From: Streptomyces sp. NBC_01669 | GTDB taxonomy: Bacteria > Actinomycetota > Actinomycetes > Streptomycetales > Streptomycetaceae | Length of the DNA: 64,000 bases | Reading direction: 5' to 3' | NCBI RefSeq assembly: GCF_026339735.1 | Contig: NZ_JAPEQG010000001.1 | Coordinates: forward strand, 6,198,501-6,262,500 | In this document: positions 16,988 through 25,643 of the stretch, piece after piece | Layout: every line of letters starts with the position of its first letter | How positions within the stretch are numbered: position 1 is the stretch's first letter | Translations under genes and position numbers: made by a program | The notes under the pieces: model-generated | What the model saw: only the letters and a program-made list of their open reading frames with translations | Database searches by the model: none | Told to the model about the DNA's origin: nothing

Positions 16988-18103
16988 GTGCAGACCCGGA
17001 CCGTGACCACAACCGAGCGTGTCTCGGCCGTCCCCGCGCAGAACCGGGCCATGCATCATCCGGAGGCCGCGGTGGACCCGCCGACGCCCGAACCACCCGA
17101 GCCGTCAGACATACCCGAGGCAGCCGACGTCATGGAGGAGCAGGCGGAGCTGCCCGAACCGCCGGAGCCGCGCGGGCGCCCCGACACCGGCGGCCCGTCC
17201 TCCGACCTCTTCCGCCAGTATCTGCGGGAGATCGGACGCATCCCGCTGCTCACCGCCGCCGACGAGGTGGAACTCGCCCGCCGCGTCGAAGCCGGTCTGT
17301 TCGCCGAGGAGCGGCTGGCGAGCACCCCGGACCCGGACTCCCGACTCGCCGTCGATCTGGACCGGTTGGTGGTCATGGGGCGGATGGCGAAGCGCCGTCT
17401 GATCGAGGCGAACCTGCGGCTCGTCGTCTCCGTCGCCAAACGCTACGTCGGCCGCGGGCTGACGATGCTCGATCTGGTCCAGGAGGGGAACCTCGGACTG
17501 ATCAGGGCGGTCGAGAAGTTCGACTACGCCCGGGGCTACAAGTTCTCGACGTACGCGACCTGGTGGATCCGGCAGGCCATGTCCCGCGCCCTCGCCGACC
17601 AGGCGCGGACCATAAGGGTTCCGGTCCATGTCGTGGAGCTGATCAACCGCGTCGTCCGGGTCCAGCGCCGGATGCTCCAGGAGCGCGGCTACGAGCCGAC
17701 GCCCGAAGAGGTCGCCGCCCAGCTCGACCTGACGCCGGAACGGGTCGGTGAAGTGCTGCGGCTCGCCCAGGAACCCGTCTCGCTGCACGCACCGGTCGGC
17801 GAGGAGGACGACGTCGCGCTCGGCGACCTGATCGAGGACGGCGACGCGGCGTCTCCCGTGGAGTCCGCCGCGTTCCTCCTGCTGCGCGAGCACCTCGAAG
17901 CGGTGCTCTCCACCCTGAACGAGCGGGAGCGCAAGGTCGTCCAGCTGCGCTACGGGCTGGACGACGGCCGGCCCCGCACGCTTGAGGAGATAGGCCGGAT
18001 CTTCGGCGTGACGCGCGAGCGCATCCGCCAGATCGAATCAAAGACCCTCAACAAGCTGCGGGACCACGCCTTCGCCGACCAGCTCCGCGGCTACCTCGAC
18101 TAG
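16988..18103 (+). CDS. hrdA: Sigma-70 family factor, HrdA/HrdD type
   Basis: 371 aa group 2 (non-essential primary-like) sigma factor. Region 1.2 begins DLFRQYLREIGRIPLL. Region 2 has LRLVVSVAKRYVGRGL, LDLVQEGNLGLIRAVEKFDY and the -10-reading FSTYATWWIRQAMSRAL. Region 4 has ERERKVVQLRYGL and GVTRERIRQIESKTL for -35 binding. There is no long acidic region 1.1 as in HrdB, only a Pro/Glu-rich N terminus of about 65 residues. The name hrdA is a judgement from its place after dnaG and before paired ABC exporter genes, as I recall for S. coelicolor; hrdD is the alternative. GTG 16988 has GGAGG eight bases before it. Confidence 0.85.
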   Translation: MQTRTVTTTERVSAVPAQNRAMHHPEAAVDPPTPEPPEPSDIPEAADVMEEQAELPEPPEPRGRPDTGGPSSDLFRQYLREIGRIPLLTAADEVELARRVEAGLFAEERLASTPDPDSRLAVDLDRLVVMGRMAKRRLIEANLRLVVSVAKRYVGRGLTMLDLVQEGNLGLIRAVEKFDYARGYKFSTYATWWIRQAMSRALADQARTIRVPVHVVELINRVVRVQRRMLQERGYEPTPEEVAAQLDLTPERVGEVLRLAQEPVSLHAPVGEEDDVALGDLIEDGDAASPVESAAFLLLREHLEAVLSTLNERERKVVQLRYGLDDGRPRTLEEIGRIFGVTRERIRQIESKTLNKLRDHAFADQLRGYLD

Positions 18104-18172
18104 GCCCTGTCCAGCCGCTCCGCGGCGGGCCGCTCCCTGATCCGGCCTGATCCACCCGGAGGACCCCAGGTT

Positions 18173-18282
18173 CTGTCGTCACACCGCCGCACGCCGCACG
18201 CCGCACGCCGCACGACGCCCGGCGCGCACGCACCGGACGCCGCGCGGCCGCCCTTCGGGCGACGACGGCAGTGTGACGACAG
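18173..18282. terminator. Large stem-loop between convergent genes
   Basis: CTGTCGTCACAC (18173-18184) and GTGTGACGACAG (18271-18282) are perfect 12-base inverted arms. After one mismatch they extend by four more pairs. The loop holds four tandem GCCGCAC heptamers (about 18186-18214) and its own hairpin CGCCC-TTC-GGGCG near 18248-18260. It lies between the stop of the sigma gene and the stop of the opposing ABC gene, so a terminator working in both directions is likely. Confidence 0.6.
18186..18214 (+). repeat. Four tandem GCCGCAC heptamers
   Basis: Non-coding heptamer array in the loop of the stem between the sigma factor gene and the ABC exporter genes. The last unit is slightly changed (GCCGCACGACG). 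Such arrays slip easily, so the number may differ between strains. Confidence 0.7.
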
Positions 18283-18297
18283 GACTTCCGCGAGGGA

Positions 18298-20223
18298 TCA
18301 GTCGACCTCGGCGACCGCCTGCGCGAACTGCGCCGCGTACAGCCGGGCGTAGGCCCCCTGCGCCTCCAACAGCTCCTCGTGCGTGCCCTGTTCGACGATC
18401 GACCCGTTCTCCATCACCAGGATGACGTCCGCGTCCCGGATGGTGGAGAGCCGGTGCGCGATCACAAAGCTCGTACGGCCGTGCGCCAGCCGGGCCATCG
18501 CCTTCTGGATCAGCACCTCGGTACGGGTGTCGACGGAGCTCGTCGCCTCGTCGAGCACCAGGATCACCGGGTCGGACAGGAACGCCCGCGCGATGGTGAT
18601 CAGCTGCTTCTCACCCGCGCTGACCCCGGAGCCCTCGTCGTCGATCACCGTGTCGTAACCGTCCGGCAGGGTACGGATGAAGCGGTCGGCGTGGGCCGCC
18701 CTCGCCGCCTCCTCGATCTCCTCCCGGGTGACCTCGCGCGAAGCGCCGTACGCGATGTTGTCCGCGATCGAACCGCCGAACAGCCAGGTGTCCTGCAGGA
18801 CCATGCCGATCCCCGACCGCAGCTCGTCGCGCGACATCTTCGCCACGTCGACCCCGTCGAGAGCGATCCGGCCGCCCGTCACCTCGTAGAAGCGCATGAG
18901 CAGGTTGACCAGCGTCGTCTTGCCGGCGCCGGTCGGGCCGACGATCGCGACGGTGTGGCCCGGCTCGACATTCAGCGACAGGTCCTCGATGAGCGGCTTG
19001 TCGGGGTCGTAGCGGAACGACACCTTCTCCAGCGAGACGCTGCCGAGCAGTTCCGCCGGACGCTCACCCGTCCTGGGGTCGGCGTCCTGCTCCTCGGCGT
19101 CCAGCAGTTCGAAGATCCGCTCGGCGGACGCGACGCCCGACTGCACCAGGTTCGCCATCGACGCGACCTGCGTCAGCGGCATCGAGAACTGTCGCGAGTA
19201 CTGGATGAACGCCTGGACGTCACCGATCGACAGCGAACCCGACGCCACCCGCAGACCACCGACGACGGCGATCAGCACGTAGTTCAGGTTCGACACGAAC
19301 ATCATCAGCGGCTGCATGATCCCGCTGTTGAACTGCGCCTTGAAGCTCGCCTCGTACAGCGCGTCGTTCTGCTCGGCGAAGTCCCTCGCGGACTCCTCCT
19401 GTCGTCCGAAGACCTTCACCAGGGTGTGCCCGGTGTACATCTCCTCGATATGGGCGTTGAGCTTGCCCGTCACCTTCCACTGCTGCACGAACTGCGGCTG
19501 CGACCGCTTGCCGACGCGGGTCGCCACGACCACCGACAGCGGGACCGTCACCAGCGCGACCAGCGCCAGCAGCGGCGAGATCCAGAACATCATGACCAGC
19601 ACGCCGATGATGGTCAGCAGGGAGTTGATGAGCTGGCCCATCGTCTGCTGCATCGTCTGCGAGATGTTGTCGATGTCGTTGGTCGCCCGGCTGAGCACCT
19701 CGCCGCGCTTGGCCCGGTCGAAGTAGGACAGCGGCAGTCGGGACAGCTTCGTCTGGATGTCCTCGCGGATCTGGAACACGACCCGGTTGATCACCCGGAT
19801 CGACAGCCGCGTCGACACCAGCATCAGCAGACCGGCACCGACGTAGATCGCCAGCGCTGTCAGCAGTACGTTCCCCACCGCACTGAAGTCGATGCCCTGC
19901 CCGGGGGTGAAGTCGACCCCGGAGAGCATGTCGGCGAGACCGTTGTTGCTCTTGCGCAGGCCCTCGACGGCCTGCTCCTTGGTCGTTCCCTCGGGCATCC
20001 GCCGGCCGATGACGCCGGCGAACACCAGGTCGGTCGCCTTGCCGAGGATCTTCGGCCCGACGACCGAGAGCCCGACGCTCAGCGCACCGGCCGCGAGCAT
20101 CACGTACAGCGTGGCCTTCTCCGTCGCGAAGCGCTTCAGCAGCCGCTTCGAGGACCCCTTGAAGTCCATGGACCGGTCGGTCGGCGCCCCGCCCGCCATC
20201 ATGCGTCCGCCAGGACCGGCCAT
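18298..20223 (-). CDS. ABC exporter half-transporter, canonical catalytic subunit of a heterodimer
   Basis: 641 aa: N-terminal membrane domain (six helices, about residues 30-360) and C-terminal ATPase. Walker A GPTGAGKTT is near residue 428, Walker B is VILVLDEATSSVD with the catalytic Glu, and the His switch is IAHRLST. The signature is VSAGEKQ rather than LSGGQ. The partner gene upstream has a normal signature but lacks the Walker B Glu. This complementary pattern is that of asymmetric multidrug exporters such as BmrCD/TM287-288, where one ATP site is degenerate. Its ATG overlaps the TAA of the partner by one base, so they are translated together. Exported substrate unknown. Confidence 0.93.
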   Translation of the reverse strand: MAGPGGRMMAGGAPTDRSMDFKGSSKRLLKRFATEKATLYVMLAAGALSVGLSVVGPKILGKATDLVFAGVIGRRMPEGTTKEQAVEGLRKSNNGLADMLSGVDFTPGQGIDFSAVGNVLLTALAIYVGAGLLMLVSTRLSIRVINRVVFQIREDIQTKLSRLPLSYFDRAKRGEVLSRATNDIDNISQTMQQTMGQLINSLLTIIGVLVMMFWISPLLALVALVTVPLSVVVATRVGKRSQPQFVQQWKVTGKLNAHIEEMYTGHTLVKVFGRQEESARDFAEQNDALYEASFKAQFNSGIMQPLMMFVSNLNYVLIAVVGGLRVASGSLSIGDVQAFIQYSRQFSMPLTQVASMANLVQSGVASAERIFELLDAEEQDADPRTGERPAELLGSVSLEKVSFRYDPDKPLIEDLSLNVEPGHTVAIVGPTGAGKTTLVNLLMRFYEVTGGRIALDGVDVAKMSRDELRSGIGMVLQDTWLFGGSIADNIAYGASREVTREEIEEAARAAHADRFIRTLPDGYDTVIDDEGSGVSAGEKQLITIARAFLSDPVILVLDEATSSVDTRTEVLIQKAMARLAHGRTSFVIAHRLSTIRDADVILVMENGSIVEQGTHEELLEAQGAYARLYAAQFAQAVAEVD

Positions 20224-21956
20224 TACGCGGCCTCCGCTTCCGTCAGCTGGGAGAGCACGATCTCCCGGTAGGTCTCATTGCCGTCCATCAGCTCGTGATG
20301 GGTACCGGACCCGACGACCCGGCCCTCGTCGAGCACCAGGATTCGGTCCGCGTCACGGATGGTGGACACCCGCTGCGCCACTATCACCACGGTCGCCTCG
20401 GCCGTCTCCCGTGACAGCGCCCCGCGCAGCGCGGCATCCGTCGCGTAGTCGAGCGCGGAGAACGAGTCGTCGAAGAGGTAGATCTCCGGCCGCTGCACCA
20501 GCGTTCTCGCGATCGCGAGCCGCTGTCGCTGCCCGCCGGAGACATTGGTGCCGCCCTGCGCGATCGGCGCGTGCAGCCCGTGCTCCAGCTTCTCGACGAA
20601 CTCCTTGGCCTGCGCGACCTCCAGCGCGTGCCACAGCTCCTCGTCGGTCGCGTCCGGGTTTCCGTACCGCAGATTCGTCGCGACCGTCCCGGAGAACAGA
20701 TACGGCTTCTGCGGAACCAGACTCACCGTCTTCGCCAGCAGTGTCGGCTCCAGCGTCCGTACGTCCGTGCCGTCGACCAGCACCTGGCCGTCCGTCACGT
20801 CGAGCAGCCGCGGTACGAGACCGAGCAGCGTCGACTTCCCACTGCCCGTCGACCCGATGATCGCGGTCGTCTCGCCGGGCCGTGCCACCAGATCCACCGA
20901 CCGCAGCACCGGCTCCTCGGCGCCCGGGTAGCGGAAGTCCACACCCCGCACCTCCAGATGACCGTGGGCGCGCAGCTCCCGCACCGGCTTGACCGGCGGC
21001 ACGACGCTCGAATCGGTCTCCAGGACCTCCTGGATGCGCTCGGCACACACCTCGGCGCGCGGCACCATCATGAACATGAAGGTGGCCATCATCACCGACA
21101 TGACGATCTGCATCAGGTAGGAGAGGAACGCGGTCAGCGCGCCGATCTGCATCCCGCCGCTGTCGATCCGGTGCGCACCGAACCAGACCACGGCGATCGA
21201 CGACACGTTCACGACCGTCATCACGGTCGGGAACATCAGCGCCATCAGACGCCCGGTGGAGAGCGCCACATCGGTCAGCTCGGTGTTGGCGCCCCGGAAC
21301 CGCTTCTCCTCGTACGGGTCCCGCACGAAGGCGCGGATGACCCGGTTGCCGGTGATCTGCTCGCGCAGCACCCGGTTCACCGTGTCGAGCCGCTCCTGCA
21401 TCGTGCGGAACAGCGGCCGCATCCGCCGCACGATGAGACCCACCGCGATGCCGAGGACCGGCACCACCGCGAGCAGCACCGCCGACAGCGGAACGTCCTG
21501 GCCGAGGGCCAGGATGATGCCGCCGACACACATGATCGGCGCCGAGACCATCATGGTGAACGTCATCAGGACCAGCATCTGGACCTGCTGGACGTCATTG
21601 GTCGTACGGGTGATCAGCGAGGGTGCCCCGAAGCGGCCGACCTCACGTGCCGAGAACGACTGAACCCGGTCGAAGACCGACGCCCGGACGTCCCGGCCGA
21701 GTGCGGCCGCGGTGCGCGCACCGTAGAAGACCGCCCCCATGTTGCAGACGACCTGGGCGATGGAGACGGCGATCATGATGCCGCCGTACTCCAGGATGTA
21801 GCCCGTGTCCCCCTCGACGACACCGTTGTCAATGATGTCGGCGTTGAGTGAGGGGAGATAGAGGGTGGCGCAGGTCTGCAGCAGCTGGAGCGCCACCAGC
21901 AGCACGATCGGTTTCTTGTACGGGCCGAGGTAGCCCCGCAGGAGTTTTATGAGCAC
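20223..21956 (-). CDS. ABC exporter half-transporter, degenerate-site subunit
   Basis: 577 aa with a membrane domain (first helix IVLLVALQLLQTCATLYL) and an ATPase domain. Walker A is GSTGSGKST (near residue 366), the signature is VSGGQRQ, but Walker B reads IYLFDDSFSALD, with Asp where the catalytic Glu should be. The H-loop is replaced by VAQRVST (Gln for His). So this subunit contributes a non-hydrolysing ATP site and should pair with the 641-aa product of the next gene. GTG 21956 is chosen because the membrane domain starts soon after. Upstream in-frame codons to a TTG at 22007 are Pro/Glu/Ser-rich and look less likely. Confidence 0.92.
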   Translation of the reverse strand: MLIKLLRGYLGPYKKPIVLLVALQLLQTCATLYLPSLNADIIDNGVVEGDTGYILEYGGIMIAVSIAQVVCNMGAVFYGARTAAALGRDVRASVFDRVQSFSAREVGRFGAPSLITRTTNDVQQVQMLVLMTFTMMVSAPIMCVGGIILALGQDVPLSAVLLAVVPVLGIAVGLIVRRMRPLFRTMQERLDTVNRVLREQITGNRVIRAFVRDPYEEKRFRGANTELTDVALSTGRLMALMFPTVMTVVNVSSIAVVWFGAHRIDSGGMQIGALTAFLSYLMQIVMSVMMATFMFMMVPRAEVCAERIQEVLETDSSVVPPVKPVRELRAHGHLEVRGVDFRYPGAEEPVLRSVDLVARPGETTAIIGSTGSGKSTLLGLVPRLLDVTDGQVLVDGTDVRTLEPTLLAKTVSLVPQKPYLFSGTVATNLRYGNPDATDEELWHALEVAQAKEFVEKLEHGLHAPIAQGGTNVSGGQRQRLAIARTLVQRPEIYLFDDSFSALDYATDAALRGALSRETAEATVVIVAQRVSTIRDADRILVLDEGRVVGSGTHHELMDGNETYREIVLSQLTEAEAA

Positions 21957-22124
21957 GCGTGTCTCTCGGAGTCGGCAGAGGTCGGGAGTCGACTCATTTT
22001 CCGGCAAGGCCCGGTGCGACCGCGAACGTTTTTCCTCAAGCCCAGGTCAAGAACGAGACCCGGTCCACCCGCCGGAGACCGAACCTCCGACCGGGGACCG
22101 GCCTGGTGACCGAGAGCGCCCGGC

Positions 22125-23570
22125 TCAGAGCGCGGAGTCGAACGCCCCGGGGTGCAGCTGGTCCCGCGTGGCCATGTACTGCTGCCGCACCGCCTGGCCG
22201 ACCGGCAGTTCCTCGCCCGGCTCCAGCACCTGCGCCGCCGCACCCTGCCAGGCCGGGGGCGTCCGCGGATCGAGCGTCCCCCGAGAGACCCCGAGCGCCC
22301 AGGCCGCCTGCCGGGCGGCGCCCAGCGCCGCGTACTCGGCCGGCTGCGGCACGACGACCTGTGTACCGAACAGCGCGGGGGCAAGACCCTGTACGGCCGG
22401 CAGTTCGGCCGCCGCCCCCAGCAGGAACACCCGACGCACCTCGACCCCACGGCCGCGCAGCACATCGAGCGCGTCGGCCAGCGAGCACAGCATCCCTTCG
22501 AACGCCGCCCGCGCCAGATGCTCCGGCTTCATCGACTCGCGCCGCAGCCCGCTCAGCGTGCCCGCCGTGTGCGGCAGATGCGGGGTGCGCTCGCCCTCCA
22601 GATAGGGCAGGAGCACGAGCCCGGAGGCGCCCGGCGTCGACTTCAGCGCCAGCGCGGACAGCTCCTCCAGGCTCTCCAGTCCCAGCATCTCGGCGGAGCC
22701 CCGCAGAGCACGCACCGCATTGAGTGTGTGCACGACCGGCAGATGCATCCCGGTGGCATCCGCGAACGACGTGATGATCCCGGTCGGATCGGCCAGCGCC
22801 TCGTGGTGCACCGCCATCACCGAGCCGGAGGCTCCGAGCGACACGACCGCGTCGCCGGCCCCCACCCCGAGCCCGAACGCCGCCGCCATCGTCTCGCCGG
22901 TCCCGGCCGAGATCAGCAGCCCCTCGGGCGTCGTCCCGGCCGTATCGGAGGGACCGAGCACCTCCGGCAGCGCCGCCTGCTGTCCGAGTGCGAGCTCCAC
23001 CAGATCGGGCCGGTACGAACCGGTCCCGGCCGACCAGTACCCCGTCCCGGACGCGGCACCGCGGTCGGTGGTCCGCCGGCTCGGCCGGCCCAGCAGCTGC
23101 CACACCAGCCAGTCGTGCGGCTGAAGCACCGCGGCGACCCGCTGCGCCGCTTCCGGCTCGCTCCGCGCCAGCCACCGCAGCTTCGACACCGGCTGCGCGG
23201 CCTGCGGGACAGCCCCGACCGCCTCGGCCCAGGCCTGCCGCCCGCCGAGCCCGTCGACCAGATCGGCCGCGGCGACCTGCGCCCGCTTGTCATTGCCGAG
23301 CAGCGCCGGACGGACGAGATTGCCCTGCTGGTCCAGCGGCACCAGACCGTGCTGCTGCGCGGAGACCCCGATGGCCTGCACACCTTCGAGCAGCCCGCCG
23401 GTGGCGGCCTCACCGAGTGAGAGCAGCCACGCCTGCGGGTCCACCTCGGTGGCCTTCGCCTCGACGGGATGTGCGGCGTACCCCTGCCGGAGTACGGCAC
23501 CCGTGTCCGCGTCGCAGACGACGATGTGTGTGAAGGCCGAAGAACTGTCCAAGCCGGCGACTATGCCCAT
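22125..23570 (-). CDS. xylB: FGGY-family carbohydrate kinase (xylulokinase-like)
   Basis: 481 aa. The N-terminal actin-like half begins GIVAGLDSSSAFTHIVV. VSAQQHGLVPLD is the sugar-binding loop and PHDWLVWQLLGRP the hinge motif typical of xylulokinases. ISAGTGETMAAAF and VSLGASGS are phosphate-binding elements of the second half. The usual GGGA(R/K)S adenosine motif near the C terminus is altered to LGAAAELP, so activity or specificity may differ. Likely reaction: ATP-dependent phosphorylation of D-xylulose or a similar pentulose. No isomerase or transporter lies beside it. CAGAAT (23582-23577) lies six bases before the ATG, a leaderless start. Confidence 0.85.
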   Translation of the reverse strand: MGIVAGLDSSSAFTHIVVCDADTGAVLRQGYAAHPVEAKATEVDPQAWLLSLGEAATGGLLEGVQAIGVSAQQHGLVPLDQQGNLVRPALLGNDKRAQVAAADLVDGLGGRQAWAEAVGAVPQAAQPVSKLRWLARSEPEAAQRVAAVLQPHDWLVWQLLGRPSRRTTDRGAASGTGYWSAGTGSYRPDLVELALGQQAALPEVLGPSDTAGTTPEGLLISAGTGETMAAAFGLGVGAGDAVVSLGASGSVMAVHHEALADPTGIITSFADATGMHLPVVHTLNAVRALRGSAEMLGLESLEELSALALKSTPGASGLVLLPYLEGERTPHLPHTAGTLSGLRRESMKPEHLARAAFEGMLCSLADALDVLRGRGVEVRRVFLLGAAAELPAVQGLAPALFGTQVVVPQPAEYAALGAARQAAWALGVSRGTLDPRTPPAWQGAAAQVLEPGEELPVGQAVRQQYMATRDQLHPGAFDSAL

Positions 23571-23630
23571 GGGGAGATTCTGCCGCACCGCCGGACCGTT
23601 CCCGTACGGGAGGAGGGCCTCCCGGCCCGG

Positions 23631-23936
23631 TTACGTGTTGCTGGTGCCCCAGTCGTCCTCGATGCCCTGCCCCTGGCCCCGCTCCCGCAGTGACCGCACC
23701 CGCTCGGCCACCGAGGCGGGCACCTTCTCCCCTACTTTGTCGCTCACCGCGTGGTACGCCTTGCCGGCGAACTCGCGGCCGCTCTGCGCCGCGGACTCGG
23801 CACTGTTGCGCACGGCCGGATTCTGGGCGAACTGGCGTGCGGACTTCTTCAGCTGCTCGTAGCGCTCGCGTCCGGCCCGTGTGCCGAGTACGTAACCGAG
23901 GGCCAGTCCGGCGATGAACGTGAGCCGGTACCGCAT
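23631..23936 (-). CDS. YtxH-like small membrane protein
   Basis: 101 aa. One membrane segment (LTFIAGLALGYVLGTRAG) is followed by a charged helical tail with Ala/Gln/Glu periodicity, the layout of YtxH-domain proteins. It likely sits in the cytoplasmic membrane with the tail inside. Function unknown; related proteins are stress-induced. ATG 23936 is chosen to match the usual MRYRLTF start of relatives I recall. An in-frame GTG at 23945, with GGAG close before it, is possible. Confidence 0.75.
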   Translation of the reverse strand: MRYRLTFIAGLALGYVLGTRAGRERYEQLKKSARQFAQNPAVRNSAESAAQSGREFAGKAYHAVSDKVGEKVPASVAERVRSLRERGQGQGIEDDWGTSNT

Positions 23937-24129
23937 GGTTGCCACCCTTCTCCTGCTCCGTGCCTGCTCCGTGCGACGTGTGCTGCCCGCCTACCCGTCG
24001 GCACCCGAGATCACCCCGGGCGATACCGATTGGCGGAGCACCCCCCTGCTTGCGCTAATGTATGTGTCGCAGCGAACGCGCGCCGCCCGGCAGCAGCCAG
24101 GCAGGTAAGGTTCGGTGCAAACGCAGCAA

Positions 24130-24202
24130 TCCCCTGTAGCTCAATTGGCAGAGCAGCCGGCTGTTAACCGGCAGGTTACTGGTTCGAGTCCAGTCGGGGG
24201 AG
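24130..24202 (+). tRNA. tRNA-Asn (GTT), copy 1
   Basis: 73 bases fold into a standard cloverleaf: acceptor TCCCCTG with CGGGGGA, D-loop AATTGGCAG, anticodon loop CTGTTAA with GTT at 24163-24165, T-arm GGTTCGAGTCC, discriminator G. CCA is not encoded. A possible -10 (TAATGT, 24056-24061) lies about 70 bases upstream. Confidence 0.97.
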
Positions 24203-24207
24203 CGCGA

Positions 24208-24280
24208 TCCCCTGTAGCTCAATTGGCAGAGCATTCGGCTGTTAACCGGAGGGTTACTGGTTCGAGTCCAGTCGGGGGAG
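24208..24280 (+). tRNA. tRNA-Asn (GTT), copy 2
   Basis: 73 bases, almost the same as copy 1, five bases after it, so both come from one transcript. Anticodon GTT at 24241-24243. The differences are in the anticodon stem and next to it. The second copy has TTCGG pairing with CCGGA, one G-U pair included, so it still folds. Confidence 0.97.
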
Positions 24281-24291
24281 CGGAACGGAAG

Positions 24292-24313
24292 AGGGCCCTT
24301 CGGGGTCCTTTTT
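24292..24313 (+). terminator. Terminator of the tRNA-Asn pair
   Basis: A seven-base stem (AGGGCCC with GGGTCCT, one G-T pair) is followed by a run of five T. It lies 12 bases after tRNA-Asn copy 2 and is a classic intrinsic terminator. Confidence 0.85.
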
Positions 24314-24502
24314 CGCGTGCCGGATCGGAGCCGGCACCGGCCCGGCACGGACTCTTTCGCGTCTGATTTCCGCTGTTCGGAACCGGGCAGCGGCCGACTC
24401 TGTCTTCATGGTCATGCGAAGCCGACCATCCGGAGCGAGAGATCGTATGACCGGCTATGCTGCGGCAGACGGCGCGCACACATGTACGCGCCACGCCGAA
24501 AA

Positions 24503-24576
24503 GGGGCGGTAGCTCAGCCGGTTAGAGCAGCGGACTCATAATCCGTCGGCCGTGGGTTCGAGTCCCACCCGCCCCA
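24503..24576 (+). tRNA. tRNA with CAT anticodon: Ile2 (lysidine type) or elongator Met
   Basis: 74 bases, acceptor GGGGCGG with CCGCCCC, anticodon CAT at 24537-24539 in the loop CTCATAA, discriminator A. It is not the initiator: the first acceptor pair is G-C and the anticodon stem lacks three G-C pairs. The pyrimidine-rich start of the variable loop (TCGGC) looks more like bacterial Ile2 tRNAs, read as AUA after lysidine modification, than like elongator Met, but I cannot settle this by eye. Confidence 0.93.
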
Positions 24577-24621
24577 CGCCCACTGTTCCTGGCGCAAACG
24601 TTTGACCTGGAACAACGCACA

Positions 24622-24647
24622 GGCCCCCGTGTCAGCGGGGGCCTTTT
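24622..24647 (+). terminator. Terminator after the CAT tRNA
   Basis: Perfect eight-base stem GGCCCCCG with CGGGGGCC, loop of six, then TTTT. It lies 46 bases after the tRNA. It is a strong intrinsic terminator that may also serve the convergent gene ending at 24765. Confidence 0.88.
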
Positions 24648-24764
24648 CGTGTCCCTCGTGATCGCTCGCTCGCCCCATGCTTGCCCGAAGTGGTGACGGA
24701 GTGAGTGAGGCGCGCCGGTGGTTTCCCTCGAACAGCGGGTCGCACTGCGCGCTTTGCCTCTGCT

Positions 24765-25643
24765 CTACGGAAGGCAGACGTCCGGAAGCAGTGGGAGGTG
24801 GAGGTCGATGAGACCGTCACACTCGTCCGGCTTCTGAGGCGCTGTCGGCTCCGTCGTCGGATTCGGTGTGGGAGGTGGCGGCGTCGTGGTGGGGGACGTG
24901 CTCGGGTCGGGCGCGGTGGTCCCGGCCGGGCCGGGTGCAGCCGTGTTGCTCGGGGCAGGGGTGCCTTCGGTGGGCTCGGCCTGGTCCTCGTCGCCGGAGG
25001 TGGGTGTACCGCTGGTCCCAGGGGAGGGCTCCCCCTCGGTGGAGACCACCGACTGACCCTCGGTGGAGACCACCGACTGACCCTCGCCGGAGGCCGCCGA
25101 CCGGGGGCCGGAGAAGGGGCGCGCGTCGCTGTCGTCATGGGTGACGGCTGTGCCGTTCCCCTCTTCGGCGGGGCTGCGCTCCGCGTCTTGGCTGTCCCCC
25201 TTCTCGTCCTGGCCGGCGCCCGGGACGGGACCCGGGGCAGTGGCGGGCGGTGCGGCGTTGGCCGTTTGGGGTGTGCCCCCGCCCGACGTCAGGACGAGCG
25301 CGCCGGCGACGGCGACAGAGGCGGCGGTCACCGTCATGGTGGCCGCGGGATGTCCCCTCCAGACAGACCGGGCCCGGTCACCGAAGGAGGCGGGAAAGGC
25401 GGGCGCGCCGCCGCTGATGCGGAGCGCAAGGCGCCGCTTGCGGCGGGCCGGCTCCGGCTGCTCCGCGGCGTCATCGGCAGGCAGGACGGCCGTTCGGCCA
25501 AGCGTGATTGCTGCAATCCTCTGCGCGGCCACCTCTGCGCGCAGCAGGGTGACGATCTCTCGATTTCTCCGGTGCGCCGCGTGGAGGAGGAATGCCGCCA
25601 GGACGACGGCCCCCAGGATCCCGGCCAGCAAAACCTCTGCCAC
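24765..25643 (-). CDS. Membrane protein with Ser/Thr/Pro-rich extracellular region
   Basis: 292 aa, not recognised. GTG 25643 is chosen because GAGAGG lies seven bases before it and a membrane helix follows at once (LLAGILGAVVLAAFLLHAA). About 60 charged residues come next, then a second membrane helix (TVTAASVAVAGALVL), and then a long Ser/Thr/Pro/Glu-rich tail. The tail ends in a short segment with two Cys, CDGLIDLHLPLLPDVC. Both membrane helices leave the tail outside. A 24-base tandem duplication (25033-25080) repeats eight residues of the tail. The frame stays open upstream to 26012, but that part overlaps the VOC gene region and looks non-coding. Confidence 0.7.
   Translation of the reverse strand: MAEVLLAGILGAVVLAAFLLHAAHRRNREIVTLLRAEVAAQRIAAITLGRTAVLPADDAAEQPEPARRKRRLALRISGGAPAFPASFGDRARSVWRGHPAATMTVTAASVAVAGALVLTSGGGTPQTANAAPPATAPGPVPGAGQDEKGDSQDAERSPAEEGNGTAVTHDDSDARPFSGPRSAASGEGQSVVSTEGQSVVSTEGEPSPGTSGTPTSGDEDQAEPTEGTPAPSNTAAPGPAGTTAPDPSTSPTTTPPPPTPNPTTEPTAPQKPDECDGLIDLHLPLLPDVCLP
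25033..25080 (-). repeat. Perfect 24-base tandem duplication in the extracellular tail
   Basis: Two identical 24-base units code for GQSVVSTE twice in the two-helix membrane protein. The lack of any difference between copies points to a recent duplication. It keeps the frame. Confidence 0.85.

Noticed and set aside
24130..24576. Integration site of a genomic island at the tRNA genes
   Set aside because: No integrase, no duplicated tRNA 3' end apart from the tandem Asn copy, and flanking genes look chromosomal.
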